NCBI GenBank assembly: GCA_016779445.1 | Contig: JADHNP010000019.1 | Coordinates: 1 to 37,549, forward strand | DNA: 37,549 nucleotides | Reading direction: 5' to 3' | Source of the DNA: Luminiphilus sp. | GTDB taxonomy: Bacteria; Pseudomonadota; Gammaproteobacteria; Pseudomonadales; Halieaceae | Part shown: positions 16,151 to 27,455 of the stretch, piece by piece | How the letters are laid out: the number at the start of each line of letters is the position of its first letter | Position numbering within the stretch: the first letter of the stretch is position 1 | Position numbers and translations under genes: made by a program | The notes under the pieces: generated by a model | Database searches by the model: none | What the model was told of the DNA's origin: nothing | Seen by the model: the letters and a program-made list of their open reading frames with translations, nothing else

Positions 16151-17253
16151 CAAACGGGTGCGTTGCGCGCTGCCGGCACAGCCACCGGTGCAACATCCCC
16201 ATTTTGTCCTCGGTGTCTCAGCGCGTGGTCGATCAAGACCAAAGCCAGCATGGCTTCAGCAATCGGGGTGGCGCGAATACCGACACAAGGGTCATGGCGG
16301 CCGGTGGTGACAACCTCTGCCGAATCACCTGAGGCAGTAATCGTCTGGCCTGGAATACGTATGCTTGAAGTGGGTTTTAACGCAATACTGACTCGAAGCG
16401 GCTGACCCGAGGAAATACCGCCCAGCGTGCCGCCCGAATGATTACTCAAAAATCCGTCTGGAGAAATCTCATCTCGATGCTCGCTACCCAATTGCGATAC
16501 CGCGTCGAAACCATCACCTACCTCAACAGCCTTTACGGCATTGATACCCATCATGGCGTGCGCTATGTCGGCATCGAGGCGATCAAAAACAGGCTCGCCC
16601 CACCCGGCGGGCACATGCTCCGCCACAATATTGATGCGTGCACCCACGGAATCCCCCTGCTTGATGAGCTCTTGCATGTAAGTTTCCAACTGTGGGATCA
16701 GGTTGGCGTCGCCGCAGAAAAATGGGTTCTGCTCTACCAGCTCCCAATCGTGCTGCTGAGCGAGCAATGGTCCCAAGGCACTCAGGTACCCCCGAATTTG
16801 CACGCCATAACGCTCCGATAACCACTTCTTGGCAATTGCCCCAGCCGCCACCCGCATAGTGGTTTCTCGGGCAGAGGATCGACCGCCGCCGCGATAATCA
16901 CGCAGCCCATACTTGGCATCATAGGTATAGTCAGCATGAGCAGGCCTGTATAAATCCTTGATTTTGCTATAATCTTTTGATTTTTGGTCTTCGTTATGAA
17001 CTAGCAACCCAATTGGCGTGCCCGTCGTGAAGCCCTCAAATACGCCTGACAAAATCTGTACCGCATCGTCTTCTCTACGCTGCGTTGTATAACGCGACTG
17101 CCCTGGCTTACGACGATTCAAGTCATGTTGCAAATCTGAGGCTTGCAGTGGCATTCCTGGGGGACAGCCGTCAATAACGCAGCCCAGCGCTGGACCATGG
17201 CTTTCACCAAAGGTTGTCACCGTAAACAGCTTACCAAACGAGTTACCAGACAT
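16150..17253 (-). CDS. aroC: Chorismate synthase
   Basis: Converts EPSP to chorismate with reduced FMN, the last step of the shikimate pathway. 367 aa of normal length, with the signature [18 protein letters not shown] at the N-terminus (H19), the [20 protein letters not shown] block at about 105-124, GRSSARET, and the C-terminal [18 protein letters not shown]. It starts 19 bp after prmB, and the prmB-aroC pairing is widespread in gammaproteobacteria. Confidence 0.98.
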   Translation of the reverse strand: MSGNSFGKLFTVTTFGESHGPALGCVIDGCPPGMPLQASDLQHDLNRRKPGQSRYTTQRREDDAVQILSGVFEGFTTGTPIGLLVHNEDQKSKDYSKIKDLYRPAHADYTYDAKYGLRDYRGGGRSSARETTMRVAAGAIAKKWLSERYGVQIRGYLSALGPLLAQQHDWELVEQNPFFCGDANLIPQLETYMQELIKQGDSVGARINIVAEHVPAGWGEPVFDRLDADIAHAMMGINAVKAVEVGDGFDAVSQLGSEHRDEISPDGFLSNHSGGTLGGISSGQPLRVSIALKPTSSIRIPGQTITASGDSAEVVTTGRHDPCVGIRATPIAEAMLALVLIDHALRHRGQNGDVAPVAVPAARNAPV

Positions 17254-17272
17254 TCGCGCCTCCTAATCCCAA

Positions 17273-18166
17273 TTATAGGTCGCCAGCCGCACTCCAGTCC
17301 CGTAATTCCTGCGCACTTACGGCCGCCACACCCGCACCGCCGCTAGGCAGGTCTATCCAGGTAAAGGGTACTTTTGGCAAGCGACGCTCCAGAGCTTCAA
17401 CACTTTCTCCCACCTCCAGAATTAGTAGTCCGTTGTCTGACAGCACTCGCGTGGCATCCCGCAAGAGGTCTACCGCCAATGCGACCCCCTCCTCGTCCGC
17501 CTGCAAGGCGCCATATGGTTCATACCGATATTCCGGGGGTAGCTGGTGCATTTCGATCGTCGAGACGTAGGGCGGATTTGCCAAAATCAAATCAATGCTT
17601 TTCGGCGCAAGCGGAGTCAGAAGATCGGCCATTATGCAATGGACTCGTCCATTGGGAGCACACCGCTGTATGTTTTCATGTGCCAGCGATAGCGCACGCT
17701 GGTCAATATCGCTGAGCAACACGACGGACGAAGTGAATACATGCGCCGCAATAATTCCCAAGCTGCCACCGCCACAACACAGGTCCACCACGGTACGCGG
17801 AGCCACCTGTGGGCGCCACCAGGGTCGACACCCCTCCACCAATACCTGTGCAATGGGCGATCTCGGCACTAACGCTCGGTCATCACAGTTAAAACAAAGA
17901 CCTGCCAGCCAAGCCTCTCCTAGCAGGTAAGCCAGTGGCACCCGTTCTTCGCAGCGCCCTCTCAGCAATTCACTCAAGCGCGCCACCGCCCGCTCAGGAA
18001 ACGGATCCGCCAAAAGATCACGCGTCTGCTCCGGAGGCAACCGGGCCGCCCCTAAGACCAGGGCTACCGCCTCATCGTGGATAGACTCATATCCATGGCC
18101 ACAAAATACATTGGCCGTCGTCAAGCGTTCCACGACCTCACTTAGCGCAGCACCAAAAGTTTCCAT
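17273..18166 (-). CDS. prmB: 50S ribosomal protein L3 glutamine N5-methyltransferase
   Basis: Methylates a glutamine of ribosomal protein L3. 297 aa, an N-terminal helical domain, then a SAM-binding motif VVDLCCGGGSLGI at about 127-138 and the N5-glutamine methyltransferase motif NPPY at 197-200 in LILANPPYVS. The LVPRSPIAQVL segment (99-110) is characteristic of PrmB rather than PrmC. It is first in the leftward string through aroC to msrB. Confidence 0.95.
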   Translation of the reverse strand: METFGAALSEVVERLTTANVFCGHGYESIHDEAVALVLGAARLPPEQTRDLLADPFPERAVARLSELLRGRCEERVPLAYLLGEAWLAGLCFNCDDRALVPRSPIAQVLVEGCRPWWRPQVAPRTVVDLCCGGGSLGIIAAHVFTSSVVLLSDIDQRALSLAHENIQRCAPNGRVHCIMADLLTPLAPKSIDLILANPPYVSTIEMHQLPPEYRYEPYGALQADEEGVALAVDLLRDATRVLSDNGLLILEVGESVEALERRLPKVPFTWIDLPSGGAGVAAVSAQELRDWSAAGDL

Positions 18167-18458
18167 ATGAGTGTCTAGAATAATTGACGCGCCATGATAC
18201 CCTTAATTATATACACCTTACCCAGCGGGATTATATTCATCGGCAACAGACACTCTGTTTTCTCGGAAATCCGGCCCTCAGCAGGGCATCGAGCAGGAGT
18301 GGATATGATTAATGTTCAATTGTGAGGCCGCAGGATCAGTGCCGATTCGATTCCCGGCAAACCGAGGTGATGCAGGTTATTCGTGCCAGGATGCAATCTA
18401 AGTGGCCACTGTCACAGTAGAAAGTAAGTGCAGCGTAACGAACCCAGAAGAGGTATCT
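18167..18458. promoter_or_regulatory. Divergent prmB / folE promoter region
   Basis: 292 bp without a gene. Leftward, a perfect -10 TATAAT at 18211-18206 could serve prmB, though no good -35 accompanies it. Rightward, TTGACG (18184-18189) and TATATA (18208-18213), 18 bp apart, could serve folE, leaving an untranslated leader of some 240 nt. I recognise no riboswitch in that leader. Confidence 0.4.
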
Positions 18459-19145
18459 ATGTCGATTAACCCATTACAGACAAGAACTCCCACAACACTG
18501 CCTGGCTCGCTGACGCCCGAGGCCATTGCTGTTCGTGGCGCGCTATTAAGGCGAGGTTTGGAAACCCCTATGACCAGCAACGAGCTGTCGAGGGACCAAC
18601 GCTATTCGAAGATCAGAGACGCCTTTACCGAAATTATGGAATCTCTTGGACTCGATCTGCGGGACGACAGTCTCGAAGAAACGCCCCATCGCATCGCCAA
18701 AATGTACGTTGACGAAATCTTTGGCGGCTTGGATTACGCGCAATTTCCCAAGATCACGCTCATTGAAAACAAAATGAACGTTGAGGAGATGGTCTGTGTC
18801 GAGAACATAGATCTGACGAGCACCTGCGAGCACCACTTCGTAACAATCGATGGCTCTGCGAAAGTCGCTTACATTCCGAAGGACACCGTTATTGGTCTGA
18901 GCAAAATTAACCGACTAGTCAGATTCTTCTCTCAACGACCACAAGTGCAGGAACGGCTGACACAACAGGTGCTTTTAGCGATGCAAACGCTGCTCGGCAC
19001 GGAAGATGTCGCCGTGACCATTAATGCGGTCCACTACTGCGTCAAGGCACGAGGAGTTAAAGACGGTAATAGCAGCACGAGAACAACGTCCCTCGGAGGG
19101 GTATTCAAATCTGACCCTGCGTCACGGGCCGAATTTCTGAGTTAG
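18459..19145 (+). CDS. folE: GTP cyclohydrolase I
   Basis: Converts GTP to 7,8-dihydroneopterin triphosphate, the first step of folate and pterin synthesis; also an early step of queuosine synthesis, relevant to queF here. 228 aa. Zinc ligands are C123 (STCEHHF), H126 and C194 (HYCVKARGV). The [16 protein letters not shown] start of the enzyme core and [20 protein letters not shown] are typical. ATG 18459 is chosen because GAGG is 7 nt upstream; the frame is open to a GTG at 18402 without such a site. It is convergent with the alpha/beta hydrolase gene. Confidence 0.97.
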   Translation: MSINPLQTRTPTTLPGSLTPEAIAVRGALLRRGLETPMTSNELSRDQRYSKIRDAFTEIMESLGLDLRDDSLEETPHRIAKMYVDEIFGGLDYAQFPKITLIENKMNVEEMVCVENIDLTSTCEHHFVTIDGSAKVAYIPKDTVIGLSKINRLVRFFSQRPQVQERLTQQVLLAMQTLLGTEDVAVTINAVHYCVKARGVKDGNSSTRTTSLGGVFKSDPASRAEFLS

Positions 19146-19235
19146 CCACCCGTTAATCTCAATCTCATCAGGGCACGTTAACGCAGCGACCGGGCACACA
19201 GCGGCACCCTTATGGCTCGGCGCTATTGAGCAGCG

Positions 19236-20096
19236 TTATGAAAAAAATCGGCTGATGTGCTCCGCCATGGCCTCGCTGCCCTCTTCCATATGAGTATGAT
19301 GGCCCCCTCGAACGTGCGCCACTTGGCAATCGATCATGGCATCTACTGCCTGATCCACTGCTTCGGCCCCGACGCGGAGAAATAGCCCATCCTCTGCGAC
19401 CAGCGCCAAAGCTTTGGCACTCACACTGGCGTACAGCGCGCGGCACATTCCCTCCGTTAGCTTGATTGCAGAGGCGTGGTTTAAACGAGGGTCGTGGGTC
19501 AGCTCAAACAGCGTGGCGTCGGCGCTGGCACGTAGCGCTCTGGGTGCCAGTATTCGCGCGCTCTCTTCGGAGAACCCCCACTTTCGCCTTGCGGCAATAA
19601 ATTCATCGGTATTCGAAAAAATACGCGACCGATATTTCTTGCCATCTCGCTTATCTTGCTGGGCGCGCACAAATTGCTCAGGTGCCGAGTCCTCGCTAAG
19701 GGGAGAGGGCAATAAGCCATCGAGCAGAACAAGATGAGAACACTGCCTCCCCAACGCCACAGCCAACAGAACCGCTATCGCCGCTCCCCTACTATGCCCA
19801 AGAACCCCAATCGGCCCAGTTTCCAACTGCTCAACGATGCCCACCAGCTGCGGGATATCGTCCCAAATATGATAGGTCGCATCCTGAGATCGGTGATCAC
19901 TGTGTCCTTGACCAGACAAATCCAACGCCAGCACACGCAGATCCGCAAGCTGCGGCGCCAAAATAGAAAAAGAAAGAGCGTTGTCCAGCCATCCATGGAG
20001 CGCGATCACCACAGGCGCATCGGCGTTACCCCACTCGAGCCCAGAGTAGGTTAAACCATCGACCTGAAACGAGACTTCTCTGGCGGCGATACTCAT
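19236..20096 (-). CDS. Alpha/beta hydrolase
   Basis: A 286-aa cytosolic hydrolase without a signal peptide. It has the oxyanion HGW at 34-36, GHSRG with nucleophile S102, and a C-terminal histidine in the GGHHTHME run (about 266). The fold resembles the serine-hydrolase-like SERHL/YbfF group, but the substrate cannot be read from sequence. ATG 20096 overlaps the sixA-type stop (ATGA), which fixes the start; the open frame to 20159 is within the upstream gene. Last gene of the htpG unit. Confidence 0.85.
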   Translation of the reverse strand: MSIAAREVSFQVDGLTYSGLEWGNADAPVVIALHGWLDNALSFSILAPQLADLRVLALDLSGQGHSDHRSQDATYHIWDDIPQLVGIVEQLETGPIGVLGHSRGAAIAVLLAVALGRQCSHLVLLDGLLPSPLSEDSAPEQFVRAQQDKRDGKKYRSRIFSNTDEFIAARRKWGFSEESARILAPRALRASADATLFELTHDPRLNHASAIKLTEGMCRALYASVSAKALALVAEDGLFLRVGAEAVDQAVDAMIDCQVAHVRGGHHTHMEEGSEAMAEHISRFFS

Positions 20097-20572
20097 GTCG
20101 CACTCCATACTGCGTCGGGGCGATACTCCATTAACTCTGCGCCGCCGCGCTCGGGGCATAATAGCCCTACGGTGGCGAAACCGCCGGGCGACAAGGGCGC
20201 GAGGGTAGTGTCATCGCACCAAAAGGCGACGAGCGCTGACACCAGCGGATGGTGGGATACCAGCAGTAAGTGACGCTCTTCAGTGACGACAAGCTGAGCA
20301 ACATCGTCGAAATCTGAGCCAGGAGCCAGCCGCTTCTCTACCAAAGCGCGGGCAGGATGACACAGCGCTCTCAGTATTTCGGCCGACTCCCTCGTGCGCA
20401 AATAGGGGCTATAAAGTAGTGATGTGACCGAGCCTATACTTGCTTTCTCGAGCCACCTAACGAAATGGCTGCCTGATACCTGCAGTGCCTCTCTCCCTTT
20501 TGGCGTAATCGGTCGAAAAGCATCACTGGCGGCCATACCTGCCTCAGCATGGCGCCAAACCGTCACAATCAC
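20093..20572 (-). CDS. sixA: SixA-type phosphohistidine phosphatase
   Basis: A 159-aa histidine phosphatase with the N-terminal catalytic RHAEAG (H8), a second conserved segment SPYLRTRESAE, and LLVSHHPLVS. In E. coli SixA removes phosphate from phosphohistidine proteins such as NPr of the nitrogen phosphotransferase system. It begins with GTG at 20572, two bases after the htpG stop, with no separate ribosome site, so it depends on htpG translation. The symbol follows the family; the substrate here is not shown. Confidence 0.85.
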   Translation of the reverse strand: MIVTVWRHAEAGMAASDAFRPITPKGREALQVSGSHFVRWLEKASIGSVTSLLYSPYLRTRESAEILRALCHPARALVEKRLAPGSDFDDVAQLVVTEERHLLLVSHHPLVSALVAFWCDDTTLAPLSPGGFATVGLLCPERGGAELMEYRPDAVWSAT

Positions 20573-20573
20573 G

Positions 20574-22481
20574 CTAGTGTGCGCTCATCTCCACCAACAG
20601 CTTATTTAAGCGGGAAACATACGTCGCGGGATCCTCGAGGGCAGAACCCTCGGCGAGAACTGCCTGGTCCAGCAATATTTGCGCGAGATCAGCGAACCGA
20701 TCCTCATCAGCCTCTTGATCAAGCCGCTTGAGCAATGGATGCTCTATGTTGATTTCCATGGTTGGCTTGCTGCTGGGCATTTCCTGACCCGCCGCCTCCA
20801 TGATTTTTCGCATTTGAGCACCCATTTCATGTTCCGCAACCGTCAAACAGGCGGGGGAAGAGGTTAATCTTACCGTCGGGCGAACTGCATCGACCCGATG
20901 GCTAAGAACGCCTTGCATTCGCTCGATCAGCGACTCGCTCGCCTTTTCGGCGGCTTCGAGGGCCTCTTTAGCGCTCTCGTCGCTATCCTCTCCGTCCCAC
21001 TCTCCTTTGGCACAATCCCGCAGCGGCTTGCCATCGAATTCACCAAGATGACTCATCAGCCACTCGTCCACTTTGTCGGACAGTAGCAGTACCTCAATAC
21101 CTTTATGTCGCAAGGCCTCAATATGAGGACTGTTCTTCGCTGTCGCATGATTTTCAGCCACAACGTAGTAAATAGACTTTTGACCCTCCGTCATGGCTTC
21201 GACATATTGCGCAAGAGACACGCGCTGCGTCGCAGCGTCATCTCTTGTCGTTGCAAACCTCAATAGCGATGAGATCTTCTCTCGATTGGTGAAATCCTCG
21301 GCCGGCCCTTCTTTCAAGACCACCCCAAAAGTATCCCAAAACTGCTCATAGTCCTCAGGCTGCTTGGACGCCATTTTCGATAGCATATCCAGCACTCTTT
21401 TAGTCAGTGCACCCCGAATAGAATCTACCTGCTGATTCTGCTGCAGGATCTCCCGCGATACATTTAGTGGCAGATCATTGGAATCCAATACGCCTTTGAC
21501 AAAACGGAGATACATCGGCAGAAACTGCTCTGCTTCATCCATGATAAACGTGCGCTGCACGTACAACTTGAGCCCACGCGCACCCTCTCGATGCCAAAGG
21601 TCAAAGGGTGCTCTGCGCGGGATAAACAATAGGGACGTGTACTCCAGTTTTCCTTCTACCGCGTTATGGCTCCAGCTCAGGGGATCTTCAAAGTCGTGAG
21701 AGACGTGCTTGTAAAATGCCTGATACTCGTCGTCGGAGATGTCCGAACGACTGCGGGTCCAAAGCGCTTTCGCCTCATTAACAGGCGTCCACTCGGGCGG
21801 TGCCTGCTCTGCGCCCTCGTCGTCCTCAGCCTCACCAGACTGCTCCTCGGGCATCATCACCGGCACTGAGATGTGATCAGAGTATTTTTTAATCACTGAA
21901 CGCACTCGCCAACTGTCAGCGAACTCCTCGGCGTCGCTCTTGAGATAGAGAATGACTGTGGTACCGGAAGACTCCCGCGTTTCTTCGGACACCGTAAATT
22001 CATCCTCTCCTGCCGATGCCCAGCGCGTTGCCACAGCTTCACCGGCTTTGCGAGTGATCACCTCTACCTGATCAGCGACAATAAAAGAGGAGTAGAAGCC
22101 CACTCCAAATTGCCCAATGAGCTGACTGTCCTGCTTTTGATCTCCACTGAGTTGCTCCATAAAGGCCGCGGTACCCGATTTTGCGATTGTGCCAAGATTA
22201 TCAATGACCTCATCACGAGACATCCCGATACCGTTGTCGTCGATAGTAATGGTCTTTTTTTCAGCGTCAGTGTTTACGCGAATCCGGTAGTCAGTCGCGC
22301 ATTCCGCCAGAGCGGTGTCGGCAATAACTGCGAAACGATGCTTGTCGATGGCATCCGATGCGTTCGATATCAGCTCTCTCAAAAAGATTTCTTTGTTGGA
22401 GTAGAGGGAATGGATCATGAGGTGAAGCAATCGCTTTGCTTCTGTTTGAAATCCCATTGTCTGGGTGGCTTCAGCAGTCAT
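20574..22481 (-). CDS. htpG: Molecular chaperone HtpG (Hsp90)
   Basis: A cytosolic Hsp90-family ATP-dependent chaperone of 635 aa, normal length. N-terminal GHKL ATPase motifs: [19 protein letters not shown], and GQFGVGFYS. The middle domain has [10 protein letters not shown] with the catalytic arginine, and the C-terminal dimerisation domain ends in NKLLVEM. The start matches the usual [20 protein letters not shown] head. It is preceded by an RpoH-type promoter and insulated from sucD by a terminator. Confidence 0.98.
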   Translation of the reverse strand: MTAEATQTMGFQTEAKRLLHLMIHSLYSNKEIFLRELISNASDAIDKHRFAVIADTALAECATDYRIRVNTDAEKKTITIDDNGIGMSRDEVIDNLGTIAKSGTAAFMEQLSGDQKQDSQLIGQFGVGFYSSFIVADQVEVITRKAGEAVATRWASAGEDEFTVSEETRESSGTTVILYLKSDAEEFADSWRVRSVIKKYSDHISVPVMMPEEQSGEAEDDEGAEQAPPEWTPVNEAKALWTRSRSDISDDEYQAFYKHVSHDFEDPLSWSHNAVEGKLEYTSLLFIPRRAPFDLWHREGARGLKLYVQRTFIMDEAEQFLPMYLRFVKGVLDSNDLPLNVSREILQQNQQVDSIRGALTKRVLDMLSKMASKQPEDYEQFWDTFGVVLKEGPAEDFTNREKISSLLRFATTRDDAATQRVSLAQYVEAMTEGQKSIYYVVAENHATAKNSPHIEALRHKGIEVLLLSDKVDEWLMSHLGEFDGKPLRDCAKGEWDGEDSDESAKEALEAAEKASESLIERMQGVLSHRVDAVRPTVRLTSSPACLTVAEHEMGAQMRKIMEAAGQEMPSSKPTMEINIEHPLLKRLDQEADEDRFADLAQILLDQAVLAEGSALEDPATYVSRLNKLLVEMSAH

Positions 22482-22512
22482 AGCACAGTCCGTTTCTTTG
22501 TAGTTGGGCTAG

Positions 22513-22540
22513 AAATGGGGGCCTTGAAGAGAATTTCAAG
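22513..22540 (-). promoter_or_regulatory. Sigma-32 (RpoH) promoter of htpG
   Basis: Reading leftward, CTTGAAA (22540-22534), 13 bp, then CCCCATTT (22520-22513): a full match to the heat-shock consensus CTTGAAA-N13-CCCCATNT. The transcript would start near 22506, about 25 nt before the htpG ATG. The spacer also creates an inverted CTTGAA/TTCAAG pair over the -35. Confidence 0.85.
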
Positions 22541-22564
22541 TCTCTCAGTAATACATTGGCGCAC

Positions 22565-22590
22565 AAAAAAGCCCGCTCAAGGCGGGCTTA
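22565..22590 (-). terminator. Rho-independent terminator after sucD
   Basis: In the leftward transcript a stem AAGCCCGC / GCGGGCTT with a 5-nt CTTGA loop is followed at once by a run of Ts (22570-22565). It ends the sdh-suc transcript 15 bp after the sucD stop and just before the htpG promoter. Confidence 0.92.
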
Positions 22591-22605
22591 AACAGGCTCG
22601 AAACG

Positions 22606-23478
22606 CTACCAACCGGTCACCTCGGTGAGCGCCGCTCCGATATCCGCGAGTGACCTTACAGTGCGCACGCCAGCGGCCTCGAGTGCGGCAAATTTCTCAT
22701 CGGCAGTGCCCTTACCACCAGATATGATAGCGCCCGCATGGCCCATACGTTTGCCCTTCGGCGCAGTCACACCAGCGATATATGATACGACGGGTTTGGT
22801 AACGTTGGCCTTGATAAACTCGGCGGCCTCTTCCTCGGCGGTGCCCCCTATTTCACCGATCATTACGATCGCCTCGGTTTGATCATCTTTTTCAAATAGT
22901 CCGAGGATGTCAATAAAGTGGGAACCAGGGATCGGATCCCCGCCGATGCCCACACAGGTCGACTGGCCATATCCAACATCGGTGGTTTGCTTGACGGCCT
23001 CATATGTCAAGGTACCCGAGCGAGACACGATCCCCACGCGGCCTGGCAGGTGAATATCAGCCGGCATAATGCCGATTTTGCTCTCCCCGGGAGTGATGAC
23101 ACCCGGGCAGTTTGGTCCCACCAGCCGCACACCGAGCTGATCGCATTTAACCTTGGCCTCCAGCATATCCAGCGTAGGCACACCCTCAGTAATGCATACG
23201 ATTAATCCAATCCCGGCGTTAGCCGCCTCAAGGATCGAATCTTTGCAGAAGGCAGCAGGCACGTAGATAACAGAAGCGTCCGCCCCGGTCTGCGCCACCG
23301 CCTCTGAGACCGTATTAAAAACGGGCAAATCAAGATGAATCTGTCCTCCCTTGCCGGGAGTAACCCCCCCCACCATCTTAGTGCCGTAAGCGATGGCTTG
23401 CTCGGAATGAAAGGTCCCCTGCGAACCAGTGAACCCCTGACAAATCACTCGGGTATCGGCATTGATCAGAATACTCAT
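22606..23478 (-). CDS. sucD: Succinyl-CoA synthetase, alpha subunit
   Basis: Together with SucC makes succinate and ATP (or GTP) from succinyl-CoA in the TCA cycle. 290 aa with a CoA-binding Rossmann start ([17 protein letters not shown]), [11 protein letters not shown], and the phosphorylated histidine H247 in KRMGHAGAI. Its start overlaps the sucC stop (ATGA), giving coupled synthesis of the two subunits. Last gene of the TCA cluster. Confidence 0.98.
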   Translation of the reverse strand: MSILINADTRVICQGFTGSQGTFHSEQAIAYGTKMVGGVTPGKGGQIHLDLPVFNTVSEAVAQTGADASVIYVPAAFCKDSILEAANAGIGLIVCITEGVPTLDMLEAKVKCDQLGVRLVGPNCPGVITPGESKIGIMPADIHLPGRVGIVSRSGTLTYEAVKQTTDVGYGQSTCVGIGGDPIPGSHFIDILGLFEKDDQTEAIVMIGEIGGTAEEEAAEFIKANVTKPVVSYIAGVTAPKGKRMGHAGAIISGGKGTADEKFAALEAAGVRTVRSLADIGAALTEVTGW

Positions 23479-24644
23479 GAGCGCTCCCCCGCAGCAGCGA
23501 CCACTTTCTGAGCCGCATCTGCCAAGCCCTCTGCCGCCTCAATATTCAAACCACTCGCTGCCAATATCTCTCGCCCCCGCAGTGCGTTATTCCCTTCCAA
23601 GCGAACCACGACGGGGACTCCGACACCCACTTCCTCAACTGCACCAATAACCCCTTCGGCAATTAAGTCACAACGCACAATGCCGCCAAATATGTTGATC
23701 AACACTGCTCGCACGTTCTTGTCAGAAAGGATGATTTTAAACGCCTCCGTGACCCGCTCTTTAGTGGCGCCACCTCCGACATCGAGGAAGTTGGCAGGAG
23801 CACCGCCATGCAACTTGACGATATCCATAGTACCCATGGCCAGACCTGCTCCGTTCACCATGCAGCCAATATTGCCATCTAACGCAACATAGTTAAGGTC
23901 CCATTGGGCGGCATGCGCTTCCCGCTCATCGTCCTGGGTGGGGTCGTGCATAGCTGCTAAGTCCGGATGCCGGTATAACGCATTGGAGTCCGCTACGACC
24001 TTGGCATCCAGACAATGCAGATTGCCCTCTTCGGTGATGACAAGCGGATTAACCTCAATCAACGCCAAGTCTTTTTCTGCAAATAACTTGGCGAGGCCCA
24101 TGAAAATATCGACGAACTGTCGGATCTGCGGGCCAGCGAGGCCCAATTGAAAGGCCAGATCGCGGCCTTGATAAGGCTGCGCACCTACCATCGGATCAAT
24201 TTCTGCCCTCAGTATTTTCTCCGGTGTCTCGTGGGCGACTTTTTCAATCTCAACACCGCCCTCGGTAGAGGCCATAAAGACGATTCTCCGGCTGGCTCGG
24301 TCCACTACCGCTCCCAAATACAACTCCTCGGCAATATCGGTGCAGTACTCCACTAAAATTCGCGAGACTGGTTGCCCAGAAGCGTCCGTCTGATAAGTCA
24401 CCAAGCGCTCACCCAACCATTGAGCAGCAAATTCACCCGCTGCCTCTGGGGACTCTACCAACTTGACGCCCCCCGCTTTGCCGCGACCACCTGCATGAAC
24501 CTGCGCCTTCACAACCCACCTCTGACCACCTATTTCGTGAGCCGCTTTCACTGCGGCCTCAGCCGACTCGACCGCATGCCCGGTCGATACTGGCAAACCG
24601 TACTCGGCGAACAACGCTTTCCCCTGATACTCGTGCAGATTCAT
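23475..24644 (-). CDS. sucC: Succinyl-CoA synthetase, beta subunit
   Basis: The nucleotide-binding subunit, 389 aa, full length, beginning [18 protein letters not shown]. It has an ATP-grasp domain with [23 protein letters not shown] and [11 protein letters not shown], and a C-terminal ligase domain with [11 protein letters not shown] ribosome site GAGAGGGAAGC lies directly before the ATG. The 77-bp gap after lpd can fold into a pseudoknot (separate entry), which may set its translation relative to lpd. Confidence 0.98.
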   Translation of the reverse strand: MNLHEYQGKALFAEYGLPVSTGHAVESAEAAVKAAHEIGGQRWVVKAQVHAGGRGKAGGVKLVESPEAAGEFAAQWLGERLVTYQTDASGQPVSRILVEYCTDIAEELYLGAVVDRASRRIVFMASTEGGVEIEKVAHETPEKILRAEIDPMVGAQPYQGRDLAFQLGLAGPQIRQFVDIFMGLAKLFAEKDLALIEVNPLVITEEGNLHCLDAKVVADSNALYRHPDLAAMHDPTQDDEREAHAAQWDLNYVALDGNIGCMVNGAGLAMGTMDIVKLHGGAPANFLDVGGGATKERVTEAFKIILSDKNVRAVLINIFGGIVRCDLIAEGVIGAVEEVGVGVPVVVRLEGNNALRGREILAASGLNIEAAEGLADAAQKVVAAAGERS

Positions 24645-24661
24645 GCTTCCCTCTCAGCTGA

Positions 24662-24706
24662 GTCCGGCACACTTCTCTCCTCCTCGATGCCGGACGCTCG
24701 AGGAGG
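24662..24706 (-). ncRNA. Possible H-type pseudoknot in the lpd-sucC gap
   Basis: In the leftward mRNA, stem 1 is CCTCCTCGA paired with TCGAGGAGG (9 bp; 24706-24698 with 24687-24679). Stem 2 is GTCCGGCA paired with TGCCGGAC (8 bp; 24695-24688 with 24669-24662). The arms interleave as S1-S2-S1-S2, with a 2-nt first loop, no base between the stems, and a purine-rich 9-nt last loop AGAGAAGTG. It ends 17 nt before the sucC ATG. The pairings are exact in sequence; folding and function are inferred. No T-run follows, so it is not a plain terminator. Confidence 0.5.
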
Positions 24707-24721
24707 CCTGCCATAAAACTA

Positions 24722-27429
<2,708 letters not shown>

Positions 27430-27455
27430 GGAAATGTCCTCAACTCAAGACGCGA

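Noticed and set aside
18305-18325. Possible six-codon leader peptide (MINVQL) upstream of folE with GGAG before it
   Set aside because: Too short to distinguish from chance, and no attenuator hairpins or regulatory codons follow.
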